Below, piece by piece: positions 1 through 14,000 of a DNA stretch of 64,000 nucleotides (the stretch's first letter is position 1; the number at the start of each line of letters is the position of its first letter). The notes beneath the pieces were generated by a model, which was given only the letters and a program-made list of their open reading frames with translations, was not told the DNA's origin and made no database searches. The stretch lies in the NCBI RefSeq assembly GCF_021018895.1, contig NC_079365.1, positions 16,839,001 to 16,903,000 of the forward strand, in the 5' to 3' direction. Both the position numbers and the translations under genes were made by a program. This DNA comes from Seriola aureovittata. Taxonomy: Eukaryota; Chordata; Actinopteri; Carangiformes; Carangidae.

Positions 1-60
1 AATAGTGACTAATATCTTATTTTTTCAATTGTGAGGACAAGGACAGAACAGAAAACTCAC

Positions 61-2771
61 AAGGTCCAAGTCCATAAATGCCGATGACACAAAAGATCAG
101 GCCGATGTTCACATATGGGATCCATGAATTCAGATCCTGCGTGAAAGGACAAGCGTTTATGATTTTTCCTCTATAAGTCAGAGGGGAGGAGGTGTGCAGT
201 GTTGGAGTACAGTTACCTTGATGGACAGCATGACAGTCAGTAGAGACATGGTGACACCCATCAATAGATAGCCATAGCCCATCAGCTTCTTTCTGCCAGA
301 ACGATCTATCAAGAAGGACTGACACACAGATGTGATGTATTACAAATCATGCGACGCAGCAGCTGCTTATTCACTTCTTTATCACAACAGTGTCTCTTTT
401 TTTTATTTCAGCAACCATGGAAAAATAGTAAACAGTGTTTTTTCCTAAAATGAACTGTTTTTCCATATTAACCCATTTCTATTTTGTGTTTTTATTGTGT
501 GTTTTTGTACTTGCTGGTGGAGCTTACTGAACCTTTGTGCATGACACCTCTCTCCTAGTCTTTTCTGTGCCTCTCTACTTTGATTTCTTTTTAAGGAGTA
601 GTACTGTAATAGTATTGTAGGAATGAATGTTACTGAAGTACTGGATATAATTTTTCCACCTTATTATTATGACCTACATCATGTGTACACTATCGGAAAC
701 TGAGCTCTGCAAAAGTTTGTGCATTCAAAATTAAAACCCAGATTATTACACTCCTCAGGGGACCAAGAGCTTGTTAGATCTAAGCTGTTTGTTATCATCT
801 TTAAATTGCCAGTGTAATTTCATGATTCAGTTTCTTTCCACTTTAAATAATTACTTACACACAGAGTTACAGTGATGAGCTCTGTTGCTCCAAGACCAAT
901 GGCCAAGTAATGCATCTGGTCCTCTGGCACTCCTGACTCGCGGAAGATGTCAAAGGCATAGAAGTACAACTGAATGAGACAATGATGAAAGATGAGAAGC
1001 CATTTAATTAGGGGAAACTAGAACACGCTATGCAAAACAGCTCTCAGATGTATATTTTTCTGTTATCGGGAATGAACATACAGCATTGATGCCGCAGAAC
1101 TGAACACCAGCGCAGGGGATGGCCAGAGTCAGCAGCTGCCATCTCACACAGCGAGAGCTCAGTACGTCCTTCACCGTCTTCACCTTCTCTCCCTGTGTGC
1201 TCTCTCTCTCTTTCTGCATGTCGTCCAGCTCCAGCTTTAAGTTATCCTCCTGCCACAACCACTGCAGGGCTATTACACACAACACAAAGAGCACATAAAG
1301 ACATTCAAAATCTATAGTTAATCTGTGGCATTATTATCATCATTATGGTATCACTGCTAGTTCCTTGCAAGTCCACACTTTGATCAGTGATAATTTGGGA
1401 GTTAATGATACAGAAGCCTTTTCATCAGAATTCCCAAACTCTCCTCTATGACTTTTATTAAAACTTAAAATTTTCATTTTTGATTTTGTAAATTTTATAA
1501 TCCAATGTGAGATGCAGAATCAGAGAGCACCGTCCACTCACCTCTTTTGCTGCCTTCGGCATCTCCTTTGTCAATGTAAAGGTATCGAGGGGCCTCAGGG
1601 AAGAAAAGCAGGGTCACAAACTGCAGGATGGCAGGAAGACCACTAACAGCCAAGAGATAAGGCCACATTTCTTCTGTCCCCATCATCTCCCTAAAAAGAG
1701 TGTAAAACAACAATGAGTTGGAAAGAAGCTTACATCGAGAGAGTAATTAATTATTACTTTGTGCCATTTATCCTGACTAATTGGTTGGACAAGCTTGACA
1801 AGGTTTTGCACTTTGATCTGGAACAAGACAAAGTTTCGATCATGACGCTATGATAAACTAAATAAACAGTACCCAAAGTGCACAAACGTAAGAGGCCAAA
1901 TTACATACAGCAATGTGGTAAGTAGTAAGTTAGTTTTTGCTTTTCTGCTCAGTTTATCTTACTGTTTCTTTGTCATAAATATTATTGAATTTATATTTCA
2001 AAGTGCCAACAGTCACTTCTTACTTGATGCCAATTATTTGACCAGCAATTTTCCCAAAGCCGATGAAGATTGAGGTTGTGAGAGTCAGGAAACCTCTGAG
2101 TTTCTTTGGTGAACTCTCCCCAAGATACATGAGGTGAACACTCAGACCAAGACCTGTGGAGAATGACAACATGTAGACAAAAGACATGACAAAAAAAAAC
2201 GTGACAAGAGCTTGACAAAAACTACATGATAAGAAAGACAATTACACACACACACACATACACACTACACATCATCAGAACATACCAACATTATATCCGT
2301 AGAGAAATCTGCCCAGCAAGATCATCTCAAAAGATTTGGCCATGCGACTGAAGATCATGAGCAGGGCAGCGACAATCGCCACAACATTGTTGAACAATAG
2401 AGCTTTTTTCCTGAAAAACCAAAAGATACACCAAAGATTTTATTAAATGAATTCAAAGACACTCGTTTGCACTGATCAATCTATGAGCCCATCTCATGAT
2501 GTCTTGTGATTTAACTTTTATGTTTTACCAACATTGCATCTAGCTTAATCTTTTGGAAAAATACAAAGGCAGTATTCTTTTTTTTTAATTTTTTTGTGGC
2601 TTCCAGTTTATAAACCATTGATGTGGTTATTTTGGTTCCAAAACAATCGTTTGGCAGGTCAGAGAGTTTTAAACCAGACATGTCAGAAAATAATTGTTGA
2701 GTGTTGTCTATTTATTAATAGCCTTATCTAACCCCACAGATATTTTAGATAATATAGCCATGATGTTGTGT

Positions 2772-2811
<40 letters not shown>

Positions 2812-4891
2812 CTCTCACCGGCCATAAGTGACAGGAAGGCTGCCACTGTGAATAGCCCCGGCCCAGGCTCCAAGACTTAACACAGCCACAATAAAGGACC
2901 AGATGAGCTGGTCAGCAGACTCGTCCACCGGAGCTTCGTACCGCAACATCCATGTGTAGTTTACAAAACTCTGAATGTGCTGCAGAAAGGTCAGAGAGGT
3001 CAAGGTCAGAGTCTTGATTTTTATGTCCCTGACCAATGATGAGTTGCTGAGTTGTGATTGGATGAGGGTGATTTTGCATCTGTTAATTTGTCAAAGTTAC
3101 TGTTAGCCGGTTTGTTAGATTAGAGATTTGAGAGTCAAATGCTGAGCAGGATCACATTTAAAAGTTATATATAGTTACCGTATATATAGTCAGTATAATA
3201 ATATGATTATAACAACAAAAGTTTTAAATGGTAAAATTCAAGTGTTTTGCTGCTACAGCCTTACTTGGCATGGTTTGATCACTATCTTATGGTGGCTGAC
3301 ATTAGCTAACATTAGCTGACATTTTTCAGCCTGTTAGATGAATTTATGTTTCTACTTGTGGTACATTTAGTTCATCATCCTGTAACTGGCTTGTGGCCAA
3401 CATAGCGTCAAAGTCTCACTTTAAAATGATTATTGACTGTTAGCAGTTGGGCAGCACATAAAAGGAAGAAAACAAGATGTCTCCACTACACCGAATGTGT
3501 GCAGACACCACAGGGAAGAAATAATTAGGAAGGAAACTGTAAGAAGCAAAAGGTTTTTGTTCCTGTTGACACAGTTAACTCAAGCCCTGCAGCATATTTT
3601 CCTGTGATACATTTTAATCCTTTGCATCTAAATCTCACCACTGCTGGAGAAGCGATGACAGACACTTGGATCCCATACTGAAATGACCCACCGATTCCCA
3701 ACACCAGCGACAGCACGTAAAGCCTCCAGTACTGCAGCTGAAAAGTCAAGTGTCAAATACACATAAATGACTTGACGTCTTTCAGCTGGACAGGAGTTAA
3801 TTAGACATTGAAGTAGAGGGCAGCTAGTAGCCTATGTGGTGATCCTTTTAATGGTTCACAGGCATGGGCCCAACATGTGTTTAATGATTATAATGATAAT
3901 AATCACATCCATGACCGCCACTTGTTTTAACCCTTGTGATGTTTAGTACTGTGTCACACTGTATACTCAATATTCCTGCTTTGTTTCTGGTTAAACTAGG
4001 TGTTAAAGCCAAACCTCTTTTAACAGCTTCAGCCTCTTATTATAAATGCAGAAACACCAAGGTTATGAATTGTTTAGAACTGGAAGTTTTGAAGTACTTG
4101 TACTTTACTTCAGTATTTCGAGTTACGCTGCTTTAAAGCTCTTCTCTACAGTTCAGAAGGGAATATTATGCTTTTTATGCCACAATATTTATCTGACAGC
4201 TACAGTTACTTTAATTTTACATACAAAATGTACAATAAACATATAAGATATGATGCATATTATAGATTAATTATTATAGATTATAGATTATAGAAGTCCC
4301 TGCATACAAACATATCATCTTTCGGGACCTTGTGAACTCCATAATTCAACTAACTAAAAGGGGCCATTTTGCACAAGGAATATTTTTGCTTAAATGCTTT
4401 TAGTCAGCTAAAGTTTTGAATGCAGAACTTGTGTTACATTAATCGCGGTCTATAAACATTTTCTATAAGATTAATATAACAACAAATATTTTTCTTTTGC
4501 TAAAATTCATTTGTCACTGACTATTGACTTATAAAAAGTTAAACTCTTTGAAAATTATAATTATTATAAAGTTATAAAGTGCCCAATGAGCTGTAACTCA
4601 CACTACTACACTACAAATACAGAAAACAGGCAAATACATAAAACACAGACACGTTTTTTCCAGTATTTTCTTGTGTTTCCAATATTTAGTTTGTTTCTAA
4701 ATGTGCACAAATTGATGAATATCTCTTCTTCTATTGCTTGCTCTTTCCGAACACTCAACACTGAGTGAATATTTTGAAATCTGAATGCAAGTATTCAAAT
4801 ATACCATGGATTACTCTAGTGAAGTATCATTTTCTACAAACAGCGCTGCATTGTAACAATAGTCACGTACCTTCTTTGATGCACCTTCCAT
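61..4891 (-). CDS. Class II facilitative sugar transporter (GLUT family), slc2a11/slc2a15-like; 3' end lies outside the window
   Basis: This is a membrane sugar transporter of the major facilitator superfamily. Coding exons in transcription order are 4871-4891, 3639-3737, 2819-2979, 2286-2410, 2024-2153, 1542-1690, 1082-1269, 859-969, 217-318 and 61-136. All have GT-AG borders and compatible phases, giving about 387 residues from MEGASKK. Visible family motifs are TYGRKKALLFNN (loop 2-3), YLGESSPKKLRG, FPEAPRYLYIDKGD, VQFCGINALYFYA and DRSGRKKLMGYG (loop 8-9). The last two exons, with the PETKG end, should lie left of position 1. From exon 2 on, exon lengths (99, 161, 125, 130, 149, 188, 111, 102, 76) equal those of the neighbouring slc2a11 gene, so the pair arose by tandem duplication, but the proteins are well diverged. 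It may be the fish-specific slc2a15 type, known from pigment cells; that assignment is inference. Transporter identity is firm, and the exact paralogue is not. Confidence 0.85.
2767..2810. repeat. (GT)n microsatellite beside a splice donor
   Basis: A nearly pure GT tract on the plus strand, so CA in the transcript. It starts 7 bases inside the intron from the exon 3 donor of the left GLUT gene (donor GT at 2817-2818). Shorter CA tracts occur at about 2244-2270 in the same gene. Confidence 0.9.
4086..4290. repeat. Relic of a common fish interspersed repeat ('tacttttacttgagta' family)
   Basis: The stretch in intron 1 of the left GLUT gene has the features 'gtacttgtactttacttcag' and 'atttatctgacagctacagt'. 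I recognise these as a short, non-coding, MITE-like repeat that is abundant in teleosts. Related fragments occur at about 11705-11800, 60420-60570 and 62745-63000. The family name is not determined, and the borders are approximate. Confidence 0.5.
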
Positions 4892-6760
4892 TTTCTGCAC
4901 TGGCTCCCTGGATGCTGGCTGCAGAAGGAGCCAAGGACCAGTATATATATGAAGGAAGCCTCCTGAAGTTACACATCAATAGACTTTAGTTGTCCATTCA
5001 TGTTGTGAGATCAATATTGTCATCTTTTGACGTGAGTGATAAGGATGACCAATTGCTGTACTAGACTAAACCTGGTCCGGCTGGTTGATTTCTGTGGTTG
5101 TCACAAGTGCAGCATTTCCTGCCAGTATATTCTGTCTACTGGTTACACATTATCTTAATCTGAAAGGGAGTTGAGTTCACATGGGATTTGTACTGTACAC
5201 CATTCATTATGGATAATCCTATGTAAATGCAGTAGATGGACGCATCAAATATGCACTCTACTGATTTTACACATGACAATCAGTTGACTCATTAACAGAA
5301 GTACTACTCAGCCTGCAAAAACTTTTAGATAATTTCCTCAGCTGCCCTGGAGGAATTGTCTGAAGTCTAAGAAAAATAACACTGATGATGTAAACAGTGA
5401 TGTAATCAGGGTTAGCTCCGCTTGAGCGAGACAATTTTTAACAGGAAGCCTCTGACAAACTGGAGGTGTGAAGTTAGAAATGAATGTTTCAACAAATCCT
5501 CCAGACTGTGCGACCATATAGGTTGTTTAGCCCCCGAGTGTCTCGTTAAAGTAGTGCCCCTGCTACTTAGGGAGGGACTTTCGTCATCATGTTTACAATA
5601 ATACACAACAATAAACTGAATGAAAGACTCAGTCGAGTTGCGTTATGGGAGTTGCAGGCTCTATAATTTTTGGAGATTAGCCATTGTCGGAGACTAAAAG
5701 TCAGGACCCGATGCAGAGATTTTAATCACCCTTTCTTTCATCTGTTTCTCAAAAGTAACTGAACTTTATGGAAGTGCATCTTAGAATGCTGGACTGTCCC
5801 TTTAAAATTATAATTTGTTTAAAAATTGTTTTTGCACAAGATCTGTAGATCTTTTGTCTTTTCAAAATTGAAAAATGACAAACACTCACGAATACACTCA
5901 CACACACACACACACACGCACGCACACACAGTCCCAAGATTCACACATTTCCATGGTTGCACCATTACACCAAATATAAATATTCTAATATTATATAAAA
6001 TAATCATAATATATGATATAATATATTAAATATTATCCTGTGTATCATATTACTCATTTCTTTAGGATTTTTCCAAAATTCTTCACGTCTGGAATCTTTG
6101 TGATCTTCCTTGTCCTGTCACTCTAACCCACATATTTCCACTCATAGTCTGATATGGGATCTTCAATTTATCCTAGAATGAGGAGAACTAGTTAAAAAGA
6201 AAAAGGTCACACTTAAAATATTCTCATCATATCTTATATGCTTATATGCTTATTGCATCACTTTATTGTATGATACTTACTCAATGGGAAATATCCCAAA
6301 CTAAGACGCCCTGCTCTAATGTCTTCATGACATCAAATTAAACTATTCTTGTCTTCATGTCTTGTGCATCATTTTATAAACGTTTCCTCAAAAATCTGTC
6401 TCATGTTTGGTACATTTTGATTCTTTGTGATTCTCTGATGCATTTTGAGGTAAGAGGACTTACGTGTCACAGTTTTGATGTTTTAAACATGTTTTATTCT
6501 GTAAAGTGAAGCTAAAAAAACCAAACCCCCAAAAACACCACAATACCACTTCCTCCCTGAACTCAAAGCAAACACTGTGGTGTAACGAATCTAAAATGAC
6601 TGGTCCAATGAATTAAGTGTTTTGCTCAGTCATGTGTGTCTCAGACATAATGAAAAGCTTCCTGCCTGTTTGTTATATCACACCGTGTGATGTTATTTCA
6701 TTGTATTATATCTGAAAGGGAGATTTTGATGATATGCATGGAAAATTAAATCTGAAAAAA
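4892..6760. other. Intergenic region between the two GLUT genes
   Basis: This stretch holds the promoter side of the left GLUT gene and the DNA downstream of slc2a11. A TATA-like 'gtatatatat' lies at about 4941-4950, roughly 50 bases upstream of that gene's start codon. A (CA)n/(CG)n tract occupies about 5896-5931. The short open frames here show no family resemblance and no codon structure that I can see. I found no RNA gene. Confidence 0.6.
5896..5931. repeat. (CA)n microsatellite
   Basis: An interrupted CA dinucleotide tract (with CG variants 'acgcacgc') in the intergenic region between the two GLUT genes. Confidence 0.9.
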
Positions 6761-6779
6761 GGGTGTTAATGTAAGATAC

Positions 6780-6785
6780 TTTATT
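6780..6785 (-). promoter_or_regulatory. Poly(A) signal AATAAA, probable 3' end of slc2a11
   Basis: A minus-strand AATAAA lies about 1.2 kb after the slc2a11 stop codon at 8004-8006. It is the best candidate for the transcript end, which would make 6760-8003 the 3' UTR. The 153-codon plus-strand frame at 6785-7246 would then be antisense to this UTR, and I see no sign that it is a gene. Confidence 0.5.
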
Positions 6786-8003
6786 TGCTTAGATTCAGAT
6801 CATTAAAACAAACAATAATGACTTTCATAGTCAACATAAACATTTTCCATTCATGTACAAACAGTGGGTCACTAATTTCAGTCTTATTCAAAAGAATTCA
6901 CGCTCAACATCATAGTACCATTTACCTGAACGAGGTATGCACAATGCTGCATGTACAGTTTGTATTTAATAAGGTGCAAGTGAACTTGACTGCATGTCTT
7001 TGTTTTCATATAAATACATTCTTATTGAGAAGGTCCAGCATCGACCACACAGGAAAAAGCGCAGTACCCTGTAGAAAGACCTGCGTGCAGCTTATTCTGG
7101 CCTTTGACCTCCCAAACAGGAGACTTAAGCAAGGACTACTTATAAGTTTTGCCTTTGCTGAAAAGCCACCATCAGCATTAAACTGTTTACTTACCAGTCT
7201 TGCCAAGAGTTTCAGCCATCATTGTGTTTACAATACAAGAAGTTAGAATACTGAGGCAGGGCAGACTGGACTTTACAGTCACTCAGTCTCAGAAAGTGAC
7301 CAGACGGGCCGACCGGACCTAGGTTAACTGGTTAGCATGCTAACGTCAGTAGAAGAAAAGAAGTGATAGAAATAAAAGCAAAGCAAGAGGGTTGCATTCC
7401 ACTGATGGAGACAGCTCTTAGAAAGAAAAGACTGGTAACTAAACAGCTGTTAATGCTAATATTAGCTATGACGCAATAGCGAATCTTACAAATAACTAAT
7501 TTAAACAAGAAAATATGTTACATATCTTAAGAAAATTCATTGCTGTTTATTTACTAAGGTCACTTTCATTCTACATTAATTCTGAAAACACCCTTATAAA
7601 TAAATGTCAGATGTGTTTTCAGAGGTTTTTTCAGCCAAAGCGGGAACAAGTGTTCCTGCAGACCATCCAGTTATTTTTCAATTTATTGAATCACTTTCTA
7701 TTTAGCAGCTGATTTCTTTTCTGCCACAGAGTTGGCTGAATATACTGTAGTTTTCATTAGCTTCGTTTCATGTTAATCAGTACACAGCGTAGCAGAAAAT
7801 ATAAGTGTACACACGTGAAGGTAATTCCTTTAAATGACCATAGAAAACACACTCCGGATAAAGGAGTTATAGTAGATCTAATATAAATGTGAACATTCCC
7901 CCATTACTGTCAGACTGCACACGACTTCTCCCAGTTCAAGCAGGTCAGGTCAAAGTGAGACATACAGTAGATGCGACTGTACGTTTCAGGAGAAAACGTC
8001 TGT

Positions 8004-11000
8004 CTACAAGGCTGTGGAAAGACACACTTCACCCAGCTGATACTGAGCTTGAGTTTGCGATGGACACTTTTTGTCCTGGCCTTTGAAGTTGAGCTTGTGG
8101 AATTCACTTGTGATGTCCGACAGAGACTTCCCCTTGGTCTCCGGCAGAAACAGGCCGACAAACAGCGCAGACAACATGCAGACCGCTCCGAAAGGCACGA
8201 AGCAGTACTCACTCAGCTCGCTCTGTGAGGGAAACGCAAAGGAACGCTTTCAGACTGACGTGAGGTATGATCTAAATCATGTGTAATAAAATGTCTAATC
8301 GTATGTCTCGGTGTAAGTCATTAACTTAATTTCCATATCTTAGAAACAAAATCAACAAAGATGAAGCGATGCACATCCTGCCACACAGTCCTCATAACTT
8401 CCTCAGATTGAGACTCTGAAAACATTTCTAACAAGTATTTTATGTTGCTTTTTCCTGCCTGTTATCCTAATGAATCCAAAACATGCTCACTTTGTTCCAA
8501 AATGTGGGTATAATTTTCGGAACAAAACACTTCATACATAAATATGCTTGTTTATTGTTAGCACATGTTTGTTGGAAAATGGTGTGCGGTTGGACGGACT
8601 GACGGACTGACCACCAGAAATGGGAAGATCATTCCAATGATGAAAAGGTTGAGCCACATCATGGAGCCAGCGATCATGTAGGCTGCGGGCCGAGCAGTCT
8701 GATTGAAGATCTCAGTGGGCAGAACGCCAGTCACTCCAGCTGAGAAAATAAATATAAAACATATTGATAAGTGTTAGAAATATTACTGAACACCTGCTAA
8801 CAACTTGAAGAATGAAATATGTCACACTGTAAACAGTAACATGACAGTACATACAGCACTAACCTAAATACTAAGTAGTAAGCTGCTTCATTTCTCATCC
8901 AAGCAATAATAATCAACATTATAAAAGCTATAAATGTGTGATTTTACACATTATTGTAATAAAATATCACAGCACAGTCACTTCATTTGTACTGAAAATG
9001 GCTGGAAAGCAGGCCATAATGATTCCTAGTAGTATTGAGGTATTGCTCTATGTCATCTGAAATGTGCACAGAGGAGCCAGTTTGAGTTTTTATGTAAATG
9101 GAAACAGCTGTTGTGATGGGCAGGGAGCAGTTGCGTTTACAGCTCATTTAGATGCTAAATGACCTTCAACGTCCAAGTTTCTGTTAGCTTGTGATATATT
9201 TGGCATTTAGTTATATTTAGAATTTAAATAGTTTACTGTAGAGTTAGTACTTGGTGAGGAATGAGAAACAGTCATGATTGTGTTGATATAAGTCACCAAA
9301 ATACGAAGAATGGAATTAATTGTGTACATATTAAGTTCAAGATTAAACTGGTCACTCTTGACTGTGTTTATTTTCATTTCACGATTTATCTTGAAACATT
9401 TTTTTGAGTGAGTCTTTCTGGTGTAAAATCCTGATAACAATATTACACTGACCTGGTCCCATGCCAAAGCTGAGAATGTAGGTGAAGATGCAGGCCATGC
9501 TCAAGTATGGCATCCAGGATATATAATGCTGTTTGCACGTGGGGACGAAAGTAAAATATCCACAGTGAACAACTCACAAACAAAAAGAAAATAAACCAGA
9601 TCAGACATTCTGCCACTTTTATATCTCATAGATTGGTGAAATTATCTTCCCTTCAGCTCTGTTCTGAGTCCATGAAGTATTTTGCCCCTAAACATCAACT
9701 AATGCCTGAGTGTTGGCTCAGGATGCCTCCTAGTGGACTGACTGACTGAATGAGTGAGATGACCAGCCAACATCACATCACTGTTCTCACACTGGGTGTA
9801 TTCCTTTATACAGCAGCACTGTGTTTCCGCGAACATGTGCAGTAAACGCGAAACTAAAATGAAGTAGTGATAAAACTTGTTTTCTGATTTTTAGGCTTTC
9901 TTTTATTTGTGACTGTGAGCTTCTGTAATGTTTACCCAGTGTACCTCATGTCAGACTCATGTTGTAGTTCTCGATTTGGTCAAAATGAATAATTTTCAAA
10001 AACTGATCTCTATCCTTAACCAGACAGTGCCACCATATCTACTCAGTAATTACTAAATGCTCATCACAGACAACTCACATAATTATCCCCAACGTTGATA
10101 CATTTTCATTGTTAACTTGTATTTGGAAAAGTTAAGTGTATAGGTCATTTAAGCGTGTTTAATACCTCAAACGAAAGAGCGATTGTGAAGACAACAGCCC
10201 AGACGGTCATGAGGATGAACCCTCCCATCAGCATGAACCTCCGACCTTTGCGCTCGATCAGTAGGTTCTGAAAAATATTAAAATATCTATATCAGGCCGT
10301 GTTTCTAGTCTTTATGCTGAGCTAAGTGAAGCATCTCCTGCCTGTAGCTTCATATTTACCATAGAGTCTTGGCAAGAAAGTGAATAAGGATGTTTTCCAA
10401 AATGTTGAACTATTCCTCTGACATAAAGTTCATCATATCATGTTAATGTAGTGTCATATGCCAAAGTGTTCTATAGAGACAAAGAAATACACGGTGCACG
10501 GCGCTGATCTTACGCAGAAACTATGTCATCAGTCTGCTTTGAATCTTTCAGAAGAATGCAAACACATGGCTCCCTTTGCCTCCAGCTGGTTACATAAAGT
10601 GTGCTTTAACGATGGATACTTACACACATTATACAGGCCGTGAATTCACATGTTCCGGTGCCAATTGTGACATACTGGATTTTATTATCAGCTATTCCAG
10701 CCTCTTTAAACACATATGATGCATAGAAGTAAATCTGGAAGAAAAAGAACATAAGGAGACATGAGAGAACTGCAGAGCATCATCACAAGTATTTCAACTG
10801 TTGCTAAGCTGATTAAGCATTTTGTACACAGAGTAATTGTGTTAATACCCAGCCCCCTCTCTAAACCTGCCAAGCATGTGGTTAAAAGCCTTGAAACACG
10901 CGGGTATTTGGTCAGCGTTTTCTGATGAGAGGGCAACTTGATGCAGCTCTGAAAATCAGTCTAGATGTGTTATGAATGCTTATACATAGTAAAAATGTCA

Positions 11001-14000
11001 ATATTAATAAATGACGGAGCCCTTTAGTCCTGTAGTTCATACTGCACATTTAAATCATTAAACAGTCTGTACACATCATTTACTGTCTATCATAGCGAGG
11101 CATGATGCTCCATCACCAGTATGCATTATTAATATGACCTGCAGGAACGTAAAGAAATCCAGACACGACGCAAGCCGCTGATGGGTCATCTCAAATTTCT
11201 AATCAACTGTTGGATGTAGCAGGAGGAAACTGTGGCCAAAAGAACATCTGATACTGTTACTGTAGAGCAATATCAGTAACACCGATCCTCCTGGGTTACA
11301 TACGATTATTTTCAATAGAGAGACCCCTCAACAGCTTCAGAAACACAACATATACTGTAAAAAATCTCTCTGATTGTGACATTACTGCCTGTTCTTCTTA
11401 CAGAGTCATTGCCACAGAGCTGCATGGCACTGCTGATGATCATGACGGTGATGAGCTGCCAGCGAACAGAGCGGTCAGTAAAGAGCTCCCAGGGTCGGCT
11501 GGGCCTCATGCCTTTGGTTTCAGCCTGTTCCTGCAGAATCTCATCGAGCTCGCTGCCCAGGACCTCACAGCCACGCAGACGTCTCAGAGCTGACCAGGAC
11601 GAAAACCACAACTTTACAACCTGAGAACGTTCTGTTGTAACATATTATTTCACAATTTTTTCATATATATATAAGAAATATTTCTTGTTATTTTTGCTAG
11701 TTTGATGGTGGTGGAAGAAAGATAAAATGTACATTATTTCTCTCTGAGATGTTGAGCAGTGGATAAAATGGAAATACTCAAGTAAAGTACAAGTACATTA
11801 AAATTGGTCGACATATCACAGTACCTACCGTTAATACAAGCCTCTTTGTCCCCCCTGTCAATGAGGAGGTATCTGGGGCTTTCTGGGAACCACGGCAGGG
11901 TCAGCAGCTGAATGACGCCAGGAATCGCGTTACTGGCAAGAAGGTATTGCCAACACGGTTCACTGCCCAAAATCTCTCTATAAATAAAAGAACCAGAGTG
12001 TTACTGTAGATATCTTTGAAACCTGCGGCACACATTTTTATTTCATACAGCTCATACCTGAGTCCGACCACTTGTCCTAACACTACACCAAATGCTGTAA
12101 AAACAGCTGATGACAATGAGATAGCCCCCCGTAAGTGCTTTGGCGCACTCTCTCCAAAGTACATGGGTTGCACATTCATGCTGATTCCTGCAAAACAAAC
12201 AGTGTCTTTACCTTTTATGTTTCCATGTCTCTATTGTTGCTTAAATGTCTCAGTTTAGTTCAGTTCTATTCAGTCTGCTGAAGGCAGGATCAATATATAA
12301 TTTAAGGAGTAAATCAGAGTTTAATGTTTAATTTAGTGTCAGAGGGAAAACACATGAAGTATATCTACTGACATAACAAACATACCAGCATTTATTCCAA
12401 CAAGGACCCGTGAGATAATGATCATTTCAAAAGACTTGGCAGCTCTGCTCGTCAAAGCTAAGAGTGAACCACTCATGAGGAAAATGTTGTTCAACAGCAG
12501 ACATTTCTTCCTTTTGAAGGGGAAATAGAACAAAATTAACAGATTGCCAAAAACTTTTAGTGATCAATAAAGTTTAAAGAAATACAGAGTGAACGACCTC
12601 ATGTCAGGCCATGAGCTCCATTGTTCTCCAACAACTATTAAAAACACCAATAGAAGTCACCGTGTCCCACACACACAGTCCTGCTGCCATAATACTCACT
12701 AGAGCAACAACTGTGTATTGATCCACCACTGAAAATAGCCCCAGCAAATGCACTATTTTATTCCTGTCACAGTAACTTTAGCTAAAAACTGCAGTACCCA
12801 GCTGTTTCGGGAAATGACTTAGCCTTTTTAAATAAATGAAACATTGTATTTGTGACCTGTTTTTAAAGATTTACATCTTCATTAGGTACCAGTGGAACAA
12901 ACACAGCGTAAAGGAAGTCAGAAAGTCTTGAGAGATGAACAAACAAATAATTGGTTTTAGTCTTTTTTGGGGGGATTTGTTGACAATAAGAAAAAAGTAG
13001 AACAAAAACAGAATGATCCTTTAAAAAAAGGTGTTCTAGCATTGTTTTCTGCATATCTGCGAGTTCCACCTGCCAGTCTTATTTGTTGAAATTGCCATAT
13101 TTGTTATCTTAGTTAAGTAAAAACTGATATCTGTTAAATAAAACTCATTTGTTTTAGTTACATCCATGTGTCTTCCCTTATTTGCTTTGTTCTGAGAGCC
13201 AGAACAGTAAATGATCAAAAACTCAATTCACTAAAGGGTCAGGTGCGTGTATACATGCGATAGAGGAAAGTAAATGAACAATCTATATATTCATTTATAC
13301 ATGTGTGCATCAATGAGTTGATCATTGCCTCTCTGCATGCTGCAATGAAAATGTGTTATATTACCTTCCGAAGCGTATGGTCATAGGTCCTGCGATAAGA
13401 GCCCCGGCAAAGCCCCCTAATGAGAAGATGGAGACAATGATTGTCCAGACCAGCGTCACCTGGTAGTCCTCCAACTGGATGTCCCAGCGCTCGAGGAATG
13501 TCTCATTGATGAAGGTTTGAATGAACTGTGAGAAAGGACAAGGTCACTAAATGCGCACTCACAGCCAAACAGAGTAGCAGTTGAAATTGACAATGATTAG
13601 CTCTGCTAGAGGAGTTTTTTTATTACCTTCTTAGTCTGTTTACATCTTGGTGGTGACGCACACTGTGATCTCTACCGTTTGGCGATTTTAATATAATGAT
13701 TTATTGATAAATTTATTCTATTAACAGAAAGAGAGGCTTGATCTGCAGCATTAACAAATCATTTTCACTATCATTCTGAATGATCAGAATAAAATATCTG
13801 CTTCTTTTGGCAAGGTGCAGGATTGTATGTTGTTGGTGGAAGTTTGTGCTCTTTATTTGTCAGTGAAGCTGCTGTTGGTTTCATTGAACACTGAGGAAAG
13901 ATCCTGCATCCAGAATAGGTTTCCACAGCACAATCTAACTGGATATGTTACAGTGAGAATGACTAATCACTGACACAAGTAGCCTAATTCTTGTTTGTGC

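Noticed and set aside
6785..7246. Plus-strand open frame of 153 codons
   Set aside because: It lies antisense in the probable slc2a11 3' UTR, shows no domain and no splice support, and begins at the poly(A) signal of the opposite gene.
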